Positions 1 to 9,059 of a stretch of DNA of 64,000 nucleotides are shown piece after piece. Made by a program: the position numbers and the translations under genes. Origin of the DNA: Anaerobacillus alkaliphilus (GTDB lineage: Bacteria; Bacillota; Bacilli; Bacillales; Anaerobacillaceae); assembly GCF_004116265.1 (NCBI RefSeq), contig NZ_QOUX01000032.1, positions 124,001 through 188,000 of the forward strand. The letters are read 5' to 3'. Under the pieces are notes generated by a model. That model was not told the DNA's origin. It searched no databases and saw only the letters and a list, made by a program, of their open reading frames with translations. Numbering within the stretch: position 1 is the first letter of the stretch; the number at the start of each line of letters is the position of its first letter.

Positions 1-1
1 G

Positions 2-1696
2 GACTATATTCGTGAACAAATGGAAGGGTACATGGCTCAAAAGCCTTGCCCGACTTGTAAAGGAAACCGTCTGAAAAAAGAAAGTCTAGCAGTGTTGATT
101 AACGATCGACATATTAGTGAAATTACTGCCTTGTCCGTTAAAGACGCGCAGCAGGTGTTTGAAACATTAACGTTAACTGAAAAAGAACAAGCAATTGCTC
201 GCTTAATTTTACGAGAAATCAATGAACGACTAGGTTTCTTAATCAATGTTGGTCTAGACTATCTGTCTCTTTCTCGAGCAGCTGGTACTTTGTCTGGTGG
301 CGAAGCGCAGCGAATTCGTTTAGCTACGCAAATCGGCTCTTCATTAATGGGTGTTCTCTATATTTTAGACGAGCCATCAATTGGACTGCATCAACGAGAT
401 AACAACCGTTTGATTGCGACGTTAGAACATATGCGTAATCTCGGAAACACACTGATTGTTGTTGAGCATGATGAAGATACGATGATGGCTGCCGACTACA
501 TTATTGACATCGGACCAGGCGCAGGTGTTCACGGGGGAATGATTACGGCGGAAGGAACTCCAGCGGAAATTATGGAAGATCCAAATTCGCTTACTGGCCA
601 ATATCTCTCCGGGAAAAAATTTATTGCCCTACCTGTAGAACGTCGAAAGTCAGATGGACGGTTCTTAGAAGTCAAAGGCGCATCAGAGAATAACTTGAAA
701 AATGTCACGGTCAAAGTGCCACTAGGAGTGTTTGTCGCAGTTACTGGTGTATCAGGTTCAGGGAAAAGTACGTTAATTAACGATATCTTATACCGGTCAC
801 TCGCACAGAACCTATATAAAACAAAAGAAAAACCAGGGAAGCATAAGGGAGTGCTTGGCTTAGAGCATATCGATAAGGTTATTGATATTGATCAATCACC
901 GATCGGTCGAACACCTCGTTCAAACCCGGCTACCTATACCGGTGTTTTTGATGATATTCGTGACGTCTTTGCGATGACAAATGAAGCAAAGGTTCGTGGC
1001 TATAAAAAAGGTCGTTTCTCTTTTAACGTCAAAGGTGGCCGTTGTGAAGCGTGTCGTGGTGATGGGATTATTAAAATCGAAATGCACTTTTTGCCTGATG
1101 TTTATGTCCCTTGTGAAGTTTGTCATGGAAAACGTTATAACCGTGAAACACTTGATATCACTTACAAAGGCAAAACGATCTCTGAAATTCTCGATATGAC
1201 GGTTGAGGATGGCGTCGAATTTTTCGCAAACATTCCAAAAATCAAACGGAAGGTTCAAACGCTCCTTGATGTTGGCTTAGGCTATATGAAATTAGGTCAA
1301 CCAGCAACAACTTTATCGGGTGGTGAAGCGCAACGTGTTAAGCTTGCTGCTGAATTGCATCGTCGTTCCACTGGCAAAACCATTTACATCTTAGATGAGC
1401 CGACGACTGGGCTTCATGTCGATGACATTGACCGTCTCTTAAAAGTGTTGCAAAGACTTGTCGACCAAGGTGATACGGTTTTAGTTATTGAGCATAATCT
1501 TGACGTGATCAAGACTGTCGACCATATTATTGACTTAGGACCAGAAGGCGGCGACAAAGGTGGTACGATTGTAGCTACAGGAACACCTGAGGATGTAGCA
1601 GCAACACCTGATTCGTATACAGGTCAATATTTAAAACCAATTTTAGAGCGTGATCGCGAGCGAATGGAAGCGCGAATTCAGGCGATAACAACGTAA
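2..1696 (+). CDS. uvrA: UvrABC excinuclease subunit A (5'-truncated by window edge)
   Basis: This is the C-terminal 564 residues of the ATP-dependent damage-recognition protein of nucleotide excision repair, which acts in the cytoplasm with UvrB and UvrC. The start lies left of the window. Visible in order are the end of the first zinc module (CPTC), the first ABC signature [12 protein letters not shown] with Walker [10 protein letters not shown], the second Walker A (GVSGSGKST), the large zinc module (CEAC and CEVC pairs), and the second signature [12 protein letters not shown] with ILDEPTTGL. UvrA is usually about 950 residues, so some 40% is missing. A strong hairpin terminator overlaps the stop codon. 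Nothing unusual is seen. Confidence 0.98.
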   Translation, partial: DYIREQMEGYMAQKPCPTCKGNRLKKESLAVLINDRHISEITALSVKDAQQVFETLTLTEKEQAIARLILREINERLGFLINVGLDYLSLSRAAGTLSGGEAQRIRLATQIGSSLMGVLYILDEPSIGLHQRDNNRLIATLEHMRNLGNTLIVVEHDEDTMMAADYIIDIGPGAGVHGGMITAEGTPAEIMEDPNSLTGQYLSGKKFIALPVERRKSDGRFLEVKGASENNLKNVTVKVPLGVFVAVTGVSGSGKSTLINDILYRSLAQNLYKTKEKPGKHKGVLGLEHIDKVIDIDQSPIGRTPRSNPATYTGVFDDIRDVFAMTNEAKVRGYKKGRFSFNVKGGRCEACRGDGIIKIEMHFLPDVYVPCEVCHGKRYNRETLDITYKGKTISEILDMTVEDGVEFFANIPKIKRKVQTLLDVGLGYMKLGQPATTLSGGEAQRVKLAAELHRRSTGKTIYILDEPTTGLHVDDIDRLLKVLQRLVDQGDTVLVIEHNLDVIKTVDHIIDLGPEGGDKGGTIVATGTPEDVAATPDSYTGQYLKPILERDRERMEARIQAITT

Positions 1697-1727
1697 GCTT
1701 GAGAAAGTTACTTTCTCAAGCTTTTTT
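1695..1727 (+). terminator. Rho-independent terminator after uvrA
   Basis: A 12-bp stem (AGCTTGAGAAAG paired with CTTTCTCAAGCT) with a TTA loop is followed by six T. It begins inside the uvrA stop codon. Confidence 0.9.
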
Positions 1728-1843
1728 CAGTCGAGAGACTGATTTATCTTCTTGAAAACTAGCGTAAAATACAATTAGTAGATGAAACTTTTTTTACGAA
1801 GCATCGTAAATAAAGATAAGATAAATTAGAGGAGGTTTTTAAG

Positions 1844-2929
1844 ATGCAAGAAGAGCGCAAAATGATCTTAAAAATGATTGATGACGGCAAAATTACTGCA
1901 GATGAAGGTTTAGCCTTACTTAAACAATTAGGGGAAACAGAAAAGCCAGAGACGGAGACAAAGACTTTTCTCTCTAACGATGTTGATTGGGAAAATGGCC
2001 GAGACTACCGCGGCAAATATAGTCAACCATCGTTTACCAACCGATTTACTGACTTTGTTGAGCAAGCGATACAAAAAATTAAAGAGTTCGACTTAGACTT
2101 AAATTTCGGCAATTCTGTTGATGTTGATCATATTTTTCACCACCATGCAAGCAATATCAAGAGAGTCGACATTGCGATTGAAAATGGTTCTGTTCAATTT
2201 GTTCCTTGGGATGAAAACGATGTTCGTGTGGAATGTAAGGTGAAGGTTTACCGTGAAAAAGAAGTGGAAGCAGCTAGACGACATTTTTTAGATGAAGTAT
2301 CATTTAACGTAGTTGACGATAAGCTTCGTTTTAACTCACGCGAAAAATCATTAAAGATTAATGCGACATTCTATATTCCTCGCCAAAATTACGAAGAAGT
2401 AAAACTGTACACATTTAACGGTCACATTAATGGAGAAGCAATCGAAGCTCTGGAGCTAGAAGCAAAAACAGTGAACGGACGTATTACCTTTGATAAATTG
2501 ACAAGTACAAAGGTGTCACTAGAAACAGTAAATGGAGCTATCACTGTCAATAAAGTTGAAGCCGAGAAAGTTGAAGCAAAAACGGTTCATGGGACGGTAA
2601 ATCTAGCAGCCAATGGTGGCGAAGTTGATGTGGAAACATTAAATGGTACAATTAAATATAAGCTAACGGAAAAAGTAAGAGGGAAAGCATACTTAAAGAC
2701 AACAACGGGTAGTATTGAAATGACGATTCCAGCTGATATGAAAACAGAGGGAGAATTCAAAACGGTTGTTGGCGGCTTTACGTGCGACTTACCGCAGCTT
2801 GAAGTGTTAGATGAGAAAAAAGATATTGTTAATAAATATGTAACATTCGTGGCAAACAAAGGTGTTGAACCAGTCTTCTACGTAGAAGCAGAAGCAAGAA
2901 CTGGCTCGATTACCATTCAAAATGAATAA
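1844..2929 (+). CDS. yvlB: YvlB-like DUF4097 beta-strand repeat protein
   Basis: The 361-residue protein resembles B. subtilis YvlB. Residues 1-30 form a short helical SHOCT-like N-terminus (KMIDDGKITADEGLALLKQLGE). Residues about 100-360 are the DUF4097 beta-solenoid-like region with recurring 'TVNGxIT' style strands. No signal peptide or membrane segment is visible, so it is probably a cytoplasmic partner of the membrane proteins that follow. The SD GAGGAGG lies 9-10 nt before the ATG. It heads a three-gene operon with yvlC and yvlD. In B. subtilis this operon belongs to the cell-envelope stress response, which is inferred rather than visible here. Biochemical function is unknown. Confidence 0.85.
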   Translation: MQEERKMILKMIDDGKITADEGLALLKQLGETEKPETETKTFLSNDVDWENGRDYRGKYSQPSFTNRFTDFVEQAIQKIKEFDLDLNFGNSVDVDHIFHHHASNIKRVDIAIENGSVQFVPWDENDVRVECKVKVYREKEVEAARRHFLDEVSFNVVDDKLRFNSREKSLKINATFYIPRQNYEEVKLYTFNGHINGEAIEALELEAKTVNGRITFDKLTSTKVSLETVNGAITVNKVEAEKVEAKTVHGTVNLAANGGEVDVETLNGTIKYKLTEKVRGKAYLKTTTGSIEMTIPADMKTEGEFKTVVGGFTCDLPQLEVLDEKKDIVNKYVTFVANKGVEPVFYVEAEARTGSITIQNE

Positions 2930-2941
2930 ATAAGGGGATAG

Positions 2942-3145
2942 ATGAAAGTGAAAAGGTTATATCGGACACAACACGACCGAAAATTAGCAGGAGTATGTGG
3001 CGGTTTAGGGAAATATTTTAATATTGATCCAACGGTCGTTAGGATTATATTTATCTTGCTAATCATCCCAACTGCATTTCTGACAATGCCAATTGCATAC
3101 CTCATCGCGACATTTCTAATCCCTAACGAACAGGATGTAATCTAA
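2942..3145 (+). CDS. yvlC: PspC-domain membrane protein (YvlC)
   Basis: This 67-residue PspC-domain protein has the hallmark N-terminal motif RKLAGVCGGLGKYFNIDPTVVRI (residues 14-36, shown as two overlapping blocks in the family) followed by one hydrophobic segment at about 33-60. PspC proteins sit in the cytoplasmic membrane and take part in envelope-stress responses. The ATG is preceded by AAGGGGAT. It lies 12 nt downstream of yvlB and ends 1 nt before yvlD, consistent with one transcript. Confidence 0.88.
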   Translation: MKVKRLYRTQHDRKLAGVCGGLGKYFNIDPTVVRIIFILLIIPTAFLTMPIAYLIATFLIPNEQDVI

Positions 3146-3146
3146 G

Positions 3147-3503
3147 ATGCGTTGGCTTATACATCTCCTCGTCAATAGTGTCGTGCTAGTCGTCGTCGCA
3201 GGCTACTTTGAAGGTTTTTATTTAGAAAGTGTCTCAGCAGCAATTCTCGCAAGTGTGTTGTTGTCCATTATCAATGTTTTGATCAAACCAATCCTCGTGA
3301 TTTTAACGTTGCCAGTTACGGTGGTTACGTTTGGACTGTTTTTGTTCGTTATTAACGCGATCACCCTAATGATCACAGCAGCTCTCATGGGGGACGCATT
3401 CCAAATCTCCGGTTTTGGCATGGCGATCATAGCTTCCATCATTATTAGTCTATTGAACATGCTCATTAATAATTTTGTTGTGAAACCGATGCAAAAAAAG
3501 TAA
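3147..3503 (+). CDS. yvlD: Phage-holin-fold membrane protein (YvlD)
   Basis: The 118-residue protein has four predicted membrane helices and belongs to the phage holin 4 superfamily (YvlD). The family name is historical and there is no prophage context here. The repeated 'SIINVLIKPIL' and 'SLLNMLINNFV' segments are typical of the family. It starts 1 nt after the yvlC stop and closes the yvlBCD operon, with a terminator directly after the stop. Its role is probably in the envelope, but no activity is known. Confidence 0.85.
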   Translation: MRWLIHLLVNSVVLVVVAGYFEGFYLESVSAAILASVLLSIINVLIKPILVILTLPVTVVTFGLFLFVINAITLMITAALMGDAFQISGFGMAIIASIIISLLNMLINNFVVKPMQKK

Positions 3504-3530
3504 AACGCTCATATTTGAGCGTTTTTTTTT
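3502..3530 (+). terminator. Terminator after yvlD
   Basis: The stem AAACGCTCA/TGAGCGTTT with a TATT loop is followed by an uninterrupted T tract. Confidence 0.92.
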
Positions 3531-3581
3531 AATCTTCATATGAAAAAGTGGTAGCGAACTGGTATCTTTCGACTGGCAAGA

Positions 3582-4425
3582 GCATTTACAGTCCAAACGC
3601 AGTCATTTACAGTCCGAAATCAAAAAATACAGTCCAAACTAGAGCATTTACGGTCCAAACTCGAATTTTACAGTCCAAACGTACTTTACGAGTTTATTTT
3701 CTTTAAAAATATAAGCTAGCTAGTCAAACTAGAGTTGTTCTTACGATAAAAGATAATATTCTAGCTCACTTATCAGCTATAATATGCATTTACAATCCAA
3801 ACGCAATCATTTACAGTCCGAAACTCAAAAATACAGTCCAAACTAGAGCATTTACGGTCCAAACTTGAAAATTACAGTCCAAACGTACTTTACGAGTTTA
3901 TTTTCTTTAAAAATAGAAGCTAGCTAGTGAAACTAGAGTTGTTCTTACGATAAAAGATAATATTCTAGCTCACTTAACGACTATAAAAAGCACTTACAGT
4001 CCAAACGCAGTCATTTACAGTCCGAGACTAAAAAATACAGTCCAAACTAGAGTATTTACGATCCAAACTTGAAATTTACAGTCCAAACGTACTTTACGAG
4101 TTTATTTTCTTTAAAAATAGAAGCTAGCTAGTGAAACTAGAGTTGTTCTTACGATAAAGATAATATACCAGGTCACTTATCAACTATAAATAGCATTTAC
4201 AGTCCAAACTCGGTCATTTACAGTCCGAGACTAAAAAATACAGTCCAAACTAGAGTATTTACGATCCAAAATTGAAATTTACAGTCCAAACGTACTTTAC
4301 GAGTTTATTTTCTTTAAAAATAGAAACTAGCTAGTGAAACTAGAGTTGTTCTTACGATAAAAGATAATATTCTAGCTCACTTATCAGCTATAATATGCAT
4401 TTACAATCCAAACGCAATCATTTAC
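3582..4425. repeat. 204-bp tandem array built from TTACAGTCC units
   Basis: Copies begin at about 3582, 3786, 3990, 4193 and 4397, giving a period of 203-204 bp. Each copy holds five TTACAGTCC-like words spaced about 20 bp apart, then roughly 95 bp of unique-looking AT-rich DNA containing AAGCTAGCTAG and AACTAGAGTTG. Four copies are complete. The fifth is broken at 4425 by an insertion sequence and resumes at 5829. The array lies between the convergent yvlD and MocR genes. No coding capacity is seen. Confidence 0.95.
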
Positions 4426-4503
4426 TAAAGTTAGTCTAAAAAGTGGACACGTAAAAATGGATATAAAGTATAATACAAATATCATTTAAGAGGACGTGTT
4501 CAC

Positions 4504-4797
4504 ATGGGGAAACATTATGATCAGGAATATAAAGATTATGTAGCGAAACTAATAGTAGAAGAAGGTAGAAAAATTCGAGAACTGTCATATGAGTTAGAGA
4601 TTTCCCATTCTACTGTTGGGAATTGGGTTAGAGACTTTAAACAAAGACGTAATACTAGTAGTTCAAAAGAAGAGTATATTACCCCAAAAGAGTTAGAAAA
4701 GTTAAAGAAACAACACGAGGCAGAACTCCAAAAATTGAAAGAGGAAAACGAAATATTAAAAAAGGCAATGCACATCTTCACGAAAAACCCCATGTAA
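4504..4797 (+). CDS. IS3-family transposase OrfA
   Basis: This 97-residue DNA-binding subunit has an N-terminal helix-turn-helix (about residues 10-45, with IRELSYELEISHSTVGNWV). A charged, leucine-spaced coiled coil at about 60-92 is used for multimerisation in this family. The start ATG follows AGAGGACG. A slippery heptamer A AAA AAG at 4758-4764 lies in the correct phase for a -1 shift into orfB. This predicts an OrfAB fusion transposase running from 4504 to 5693. Confidence 0.93.
   Translation: MGKHYDQEYKDYVAKLIVEEGRKIRELSYELEISHSTVGNWVRDFKQRRNTSSSKEEYITPKELEKLKKQHEAELQKLKEENEILKKAMHIFTKNPM
4758..4764 (+). promoter_or_regulatory. Programmed -1 frameshift site A_AAA_AAG
   Basis: The orfA codons AAA AAG are preceded by A, matching the X XXY YYZ slip sequence. 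Frame -1 then reads continuously through 'EKPHVIYNFIFAHRDEHTV' into OrfB. The OrfB frame has no ATG before the catalytic domain, only a GTG at 4839. Confidence 0.85.
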
Positions 4798-4838
4798 TCT
4801 ATAACTTCATCTTTGCTCATAGAGATGAACATACTGTT

Positions 4839-5693
4839 GTGAAGATGTGCAAAGTACTTGGAGTTTCCACAAGTGGATTTTATAAGTGGGTAGATAAGCA
4901 GAATAGTAGTGTTCAATCTGAGAAGGAGACCTACAAAGAAGAAGTTAAACAAAAGATTAAAAAGTCTTATCATCTAAGCATGGGTACTTACGGAAGCCCT
5001 AGAGTTCATGATGATCTAGTTGAATGGGGATATACTATCTCAGAAAAAACAGTAGCCCGCCTGATGAAAGAAATGGGTCTAAGAGCTATACCTGAAGAAA
5101 AGTATGTCGTGACTACAGATTCTAATCATGATTTAAACGTCTACCCTGACCTGGTTAAGCGTCAATTTAATGTAGATGAACCCAATCGAGTATGGGTCTC
5201 TGATATTACCTACATTTGGACTCTAGAAGGCTGGGTTTATTTAGCCAGCATTATGGATCTGTTTTCTAGAAAAATAGTCGGCTGGAGAGCTGAAGCACAT
5301 ATGAAGAAAGAACTTACAATACAAGCCTTGAATATGGCTCTTGTATCCAGGCAGCCACAACCTACAGATCAATTAATTCATCATTCAGACCGGGGCTCTC
5401 AATACTGTTCCAATGGTTATATTGATCTGTTAAATAAGCATGAAATTCAAATTAGTATGAGTCGAAAAGGAGATCCTTATGACAATGCATGCATTGAATC
5501 CTTTCATGCAAGTTTGAAAAAAGATTTAGTTCATCGAAGACGATTTAAGACACGTAGTGAAGCAGTAAAGGCAATCAATCATTATATTGGTGGTTTTTAT
5601 AATGAGAGAAGGAAACACTCAACTTTAGGGTATTGTTCTCCTAACCAATTTGAGAGAAAACATAGTCAAGTTGAGTGTAACTCTGTCTCATAA
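4839..5693 (+). CDS. IS3-family transposase OrfB (DDE integrase)
   Basis: The 284-residue catalytic subunit is measured from GTG 4839; the natural product is probably the frameshifted OrfAB. An HTH_21-type region (about 35-90) precedes an rve-type DDE domain. The triad is D122 in WVSDITYIW, D184 in HHSDRGSQYC and E220 in NACIESFHASLKKDL. The 35 residues between the second Asp and the Glu are typical of IS3. K227 sits seven residues after Glu, as expected. The frame is intact. Confidence 0.95.
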   Translation: MKMCKVLGVSTSGFYKWVDKQNSSVQSEKETYKEEVKQKIKKSYHLSMGTYGSPRVHDDLVEWGYTISEKTVARLMKEMGLRAIPEEKYVVTTDSNHDLNVYPDLVKRQFNVDEPNRVWVSDITYIWTLEGWVYLASIMDLFSRKIVGWRAEAHMKKELTIQALNMALVSRQPQPTDQLIHHSDRGSQYCSNGYIDLLNKHEIQISMSRKGDPYDNACIESFHASLKKDLVHRRRFKTRSEAVKAINHYIGGFYNERRKHSTLGYCSPNQFERKHSQVECNSVS

Positions 5694-5828
5694 ATGGTCC
5701 ATTTGGTGTTAAAAGTGATTAGTCATGTTTTTGAGTAATCATTTTTAACACCCCACCAAACGAAGTGCGGTAGGTTACCGCCTAAAAAAGTTCCAATTAT
5801 TTATGTCCACTTTCTTGACAGAACTCCA

Positions 5829-5902
5829 TTACAGTCCGAAACTCAAAAATACAGTCCAAACTAGAGCATTTACGGTCCAAACTCGAATTTTACAGTCCAA
5901 AC
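5829..5902. repeat. Remainder of the fifth TTACAGTCC repeat copy
   Basis: After the IS the sequence continues in phase with the earlier copies (TTACAGTCCGAAACTC and following words). It stops about 18 bp before the stop codon of the convergent MocR gene. Confidence 0.93.
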
Positions 5903-5919
5903 CAAAAAATGATCCAATT

Positions 5920-7356
5920 CTAAGCTTCAATCACTGTCTCGCAAAACCTGCGAATTCCTTCTTCTAAAATGTCCGCGGGGCATAGGGCAAATGATAGCTT
6001 AACATACCCTTCATTGGGTTTGCCATAAATCCCTGATGGAGAGATCAGCACACCATGCTGCAAGCACTTCTCAAATAGTTGTTTATCATTGATCGGTTTG
6101 TTTATTTTACACCATAACTCATGACCGCCCTGTGGGATAGCGTAACTAAAAGTTGAATTCTGATTATATTTCTTTAATGTATTCAGTACAATCTTGGAAC
6201 GAGCATGTAATTTTATTTTTAAATCCTGATTTCGGGCTTTCCATAAACCAGTTCCTAAGTATTCGGTGGCCATCGCTAGGTTGATATTTTGTGGTTGAAG
6301 TCTTTGCTGGAACGTGGAGTCATTAATGATGTCGATAATCATCTGTGGAGCTAAAATCCAGCCGATTTCACATAAGGTGTAAAAAGATAAATCACCATGG
6401 TCCGCAATATGAATGACACTTTGATTTTCTTCATCTAGTGAAAATAATGTTGGAGATAGTTTTTTTCTGCTTGAGAATGAAAGGTTTCTGAATGCCTCGT
6501 ATTCTACGATTCCTATTTCTAACTCTTTGCATATTTCTAGTATTCTTTTTTTCTTTTGCACGCTTAGAACGGATGTAGATGGTGACTGAAAAGTAGGGTT
6601 GACAAAGATCATTTTTATCCGATGCCGCTTATACAACTGATAAATTTGCTCCGGATCAATTCCTTCTTCTTCGATATCAAGCTTCACGGTTCGAATGCCT
6701 TTTGATGAGAAAATATTAGTAGAATAGAGCCATGATGGGCACTCAATCGCTACCGTATCCCCCTCGTTTAGCAAGCTGCTGACAACTAAGTTAATCGATT
6801 TGTGTATACCGGCACTTGGGATGACTTGATTTTTACGTACCCGTATCCCGCAATGCTTATCTAAGTGTTCTAATAAGACATCTTTAAACTCTTCACCATA
6901 TTCTTTATCATACCTAAATGTATTTGTGATGCTTTGTAAAATTTCTTTATATACTCCTTCAGGCATTAAATCTTCGGGAGTGACTATACCATCCGAAAGA
7001 TTTAAAACATGAGGGTTAGAGAGATTTTCTTTATATCTTAGAAGGAGAGGGTCACTTGGTGTGAAGTTGCGAGACTTAATTTTGCTCCAAGTAAATAAGT
7101 CTTTTAAGGATAATCCCCACATAGTTTCTTTAACAATTGTGCCTTTTCTTGGAATGGATTCGATGAGACCAATCGAAGTTAAATGATTATAGGCACTAAT
7201 GATGGTCGATCTATCTACATTCAGCTGAGTTGCTAACTCTCGATTCGTTGGTAAAAAAGATCCTGGTAGGATAGTTCCGTTCATGATTAGCTGTTCGAGC
7301 TGTTCTGCAATCTGTCTATATTTCGGTTTATTAGTTTCTGTAAGAATGATATTCAG
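5920..7356 (-). CDS. MocR/PdxR-type GntR regulator with degenerate PLP domain
   Basis: This 478-residue protein joins a GntR winged helix (residues about 8-80) to an aminotransferase-like domain (about 110-475). The start is chosen as CTG at 7354-7356. AAGGAGGAG lies 6-7 nt upstream, and the extra residues (NKPKYRQIAEQLEQLI) complete the GntR fold. The first ATG at 7284 has no SD and would cut the fold. The position of the PLP-binding Lys (normally SFSK) reads HGDLSFYTLCEIGW with no lysine. The usual Asp-containing DDYDSEF reads EYEAF. PLP binding is therefore doubtful. The target is unknown; the adjacent binding-protein gene is a candidate. Confidence 0.85.
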   Translation of the reverse strand: MNIILTETNKPKYRQIAEQLEQLIMNGTILPGSFLPTNRELATQLNVDRSTIISAYNHLTSIGLIESIPRKGTIVKETMWGLSLKDLFTWSKIKSRNFTPSDPLLLRYKENLSNPHVLNLSDGIVTPEDLMPEGVYKEILQSITNTFRYDKEYGEEFKDVLLEHLDKHCGIRVRKNQVIPSAGIHKSINLVVSSLLNEGDTVAIECPSWLYSTNIFSSKGIRTVKLDIEEEGIDPEQIYQLYKRHRIKMIFVNPTFQSPSTSVLSVQKKKRILEICKELEIGIVEYEAFRNLSFSSRKKLSPTLFSLDEENQSVIHIADHGDLSFYTLCEIGWILAPQMIIDIINDSTFQQRLQPQNINLAMATEYLGTGLWKARNQDLKIKLHARSKIVLNTLKKYNQNSTFSYAIPQGGHELWCKINKPINDKQLFEKCLQHGVLISPSGIYGKPNEGYVKLSFALCPADILEEGIRRFCETVIEA

Positions 7357-7389
7357 CGTACTCTCCTCCTTTACACCATTATCAAAATA

Positions 7390-7421
7390 TTACAATTGTT
7401 ACAAGTGTAATAGAATTGTAA
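7390..7421. promoter_or_regulatory. Nested inverted repeat, candidate MocR operator
   Basis: TTACAATT (7390-7397) and AATTGTAA (7414-7421) form a perfect 8-bp inverted repeat around a second palindrome, TTACA-AG-TGTAA (7399-7410). The outer arm overlaps the predicted -10, so the site could serve autorepression. This is inferred from position only. Confidence 0.5.
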
Positions 7422-7444
7422 CAAAATAGACTTATTTATGTCAA
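7415..7444 (-). promoter_or_regulatory. Predicted SigA promoter of the MocR gene
   Basis: On the minus strand, TTGACA (7439-7444), 18 bp and TACAAT (7415-7420) lie about 60 bp upstream of the CTG start. Confidence 0.65.
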
Positions 7445-7479
7445 TAAATACCAAGCGACTCTTTCCGGCATAAATAGAC

Positions 7480-7513
7480 AAAAAAAGTCGGACCCCGAGA
7501 GTCCGACTTTTTT
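7480..7513 (-). terminator. Terminator after binding-protein gene
   Basis: The stem AAAGTCGGAC/GTCCGACTTT with a 7-nt loop has A and T tracts on the two sides. It directly follows the stop of the gene ending at 7515. Confidence 0.92.
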
Positions 7514-7514
7514 A

Positions 7515-9059
7515 TTAATTTAAAACAACATCCTTAAAGAATGGAGTTCCATTAAAGTTACAGAATGCACCAGAAGCGATCCCGTTTGTTGCGAAGTTAA
7601 AGTCTTGGTGATGAGTAAATACCATTGGTACATCATCGACTAAAATTTCAGAGATTTGTTTGTAAAGATCGTTTCGCTCATTTTGGTCTGTGCTTTGACG
7701 TGCTCTATCTAGTAGGTCATCAACTACAGGGTTTGAGTAGAAGGTACGGTTACCAGGGCCGCCGTGAGTAGTTGAATGGAATGGTGCATATAAACCATAG
7801 TCTGCATCAGCTGTAACTGCTGTCCAACCAAGAACGAACATCTCGTGTTCACCTGCTGCTGTTTTCTCTAGGTAAGTAGCCCATACCATTTTTTCAATCG
7901 CTACTTCAATACCGATTTGTGCTAACTGTGATTGAACTAACTCAGCGATATCCGTACGCTCTTTGTTCCCGTCATCAACCATTAAAGTTGTTTTAAATCC
8001 ATTTGGGAAACCAGCTTCAGCTAGTAATGCTTTCGCGCCTTCAACATCATAAGCAAGTGGATTAAGATCTGTTGAAGATCCGGTCACTAGTGGAGCAAGA
8101 GGACCGACAGCCATTAATCCATTTCCATCTAAAATACCATCAACAATATCTTCTTTTTTAAGAGCCATTGAAATCGCTTGACGTACTTTTTTATTGTCAA
8201 ACGGTTTTTTACCTAAGTTGAAACCAACATAGTCCATACGAGTACTCTTAATTCTATTCACTGTTACACCAGCAAGTTGTTCAACACGGTTAACATCTGA
8301 AGGACCAACCAACATCGCATGAGCCTCACCAGTTTCAAGCATTGCTACGCGTGTTGCTTGCTCAGGAACAATTTTGATTGTGAGAGTATCTACACTTGTT
8401 TTATTTCCCCAATAATCTTCATATCTTTCAAACTTAATTTCGTTACCTGCTTCCCAAGATACGTATTTAAAAGCTCCAGTACCTACTGGATTTTCGGTTA
8501 CTTTTAAACCGCCGTCACGCTCGGTTTGGATTGCTTTCGGTGAAATAATTGAACCTGCGTTATGTGCTAAGTGCGTTGCAAGTGGGGCGAACGGATTTTT
8601 CGTTTTCACCACAACAGTATATTCGTCTTTCACAATGACTTCTTCAATCATGTTGACTACTGTTACACGTGGAGATGCGAATTCAGGATCTAAAATACGA
8701 TCGAATGTAATTTTTACAGCTTCTGCATTAAAGTCAGTTCCATCATGGAATTTAACGCCTTGTCGTAATTTGAATTCCCAATTTAGTTCATCCAGTTGTT
8801 TGAATTCTGTTGCAAGAGCCGGAGCTAATTTTCCATTCTCATCGTACTCTACTAATCTTTCAAAAATTTGTGACGTCGCATTCGTTGTTGCTGTGTCGTT
8901 GCTTCCGTGTGGATCAAGCGTTGGTGCATCAGAAGCCAATAGGAAGACTAAATCTCCACCTTTTTTACCTCCAGCAGTTTCTTCGTTACTTGTACATGCT
9001 GCTAATGCTAAAACGAAACACAGCAAAAGTACTAAATGAATTTTTTTGAAAATTCTCAT
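7515..9059 (-). CDS. ABC transporter substrate-binding lipoprotein, family 5 (oligopeptide/glutathione type)
   Basis: This 514-residue solute-binding lipoprotein has a signal peptide ending in ALAAC, so Cys22 would be lipidated. A family-5 SBP domain (about 38-500) begins with 'DLVFLLASDAPTLDPHGSND' and contains RQGVKFHDG and 'RQAISMALKK'. This family delivers peptides, glutathione or nickel to Opp/Dpp-type permeases. No permease or ATPase gene lies beside it, so it is an orphan receptor here. The start ATG is preceded by AGGGGGA. It is divergent from hprK and lies upstream of the MocR gene, on the same strand but separated by a terminator. The substrate cannot be read from the sequence. Confidence 0.88.
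   Translation of the reverse strand: MRIFKKIHLVLLLCFVLALAACTSNEETAGGKKGGDLVFLLASDAPTLDPHGSNDTATTNATSQIFERLVEYDENGKLAPALATEFKQLDELNWEFKLRQGVKFHDGTDFNAEAVKITFDRILDPEFASPRVTVVNMIEEVIVKDEYTVVVKTKNPFAPLATHLAHNAGSIISPKAIQTERDGGLKVTENPVGTGAFKYVSWEAGNEIKFERYEDYWGNKTSVDTLTIKIVPEQATRVAMLETGEAHAMLVGPSDVNRVEQLAGVTVNRIKSTRMDYVGFNLGKKPFDNKKVRQAISMALKKEDIVDGILDGNGLMAVGPLAPLVTGSSTDLNPLAYDVEGAKALLAEAGFPNGFKTTLMVDDGNKERTDIAELVQSQLAQIGIEVAIEKMVWATYLEKTAAGEHEMFVLGWTAVTADADYGLYAPFHSTTHGGPGNRTFYSNPVVDDLLDRARQSTDQNERNDLYKQISEILVDDVPMVFTHHQDFNFATNGIASGAFCNFNGTPFFKDVVLN

Larger units (their letters stand above)
4426..5828 (+). mobile_element. Complete IS3-family insertion sequence, 1403 bp
   Basis: Imperfect terminal inverted repeats are visible. 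The left end TAAAGTTAGTC and the reverse complement of the right end TGGAGTTCTGTC both run into AAAGTGGACA. TTAC occurs at 4422-4425 and again at 5829-5832, forming a 4-bp target duplication. Removing the element and one TTAC restores a continuous fifth copy of the surrounding repeat array. It encodes overlapping orfA and orfB in the classical IS3 arrangement. Both frames are open, so the element may still be active. Confidence 0.95.

Noticed and set aside
920-1258. 112-codon frame opposite uvrA
   Set aside because: It lies wholly inside a conserved coding region, has no SD and shows no domain; it is a shadow of uvrA.
3147-3503. Prophage remnant, because yvlD belongs to a holin superfamily
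   Set aside because: No other phage gene is nearby and the yvlBCD operon is a standard chromosomal unit in bacilli.
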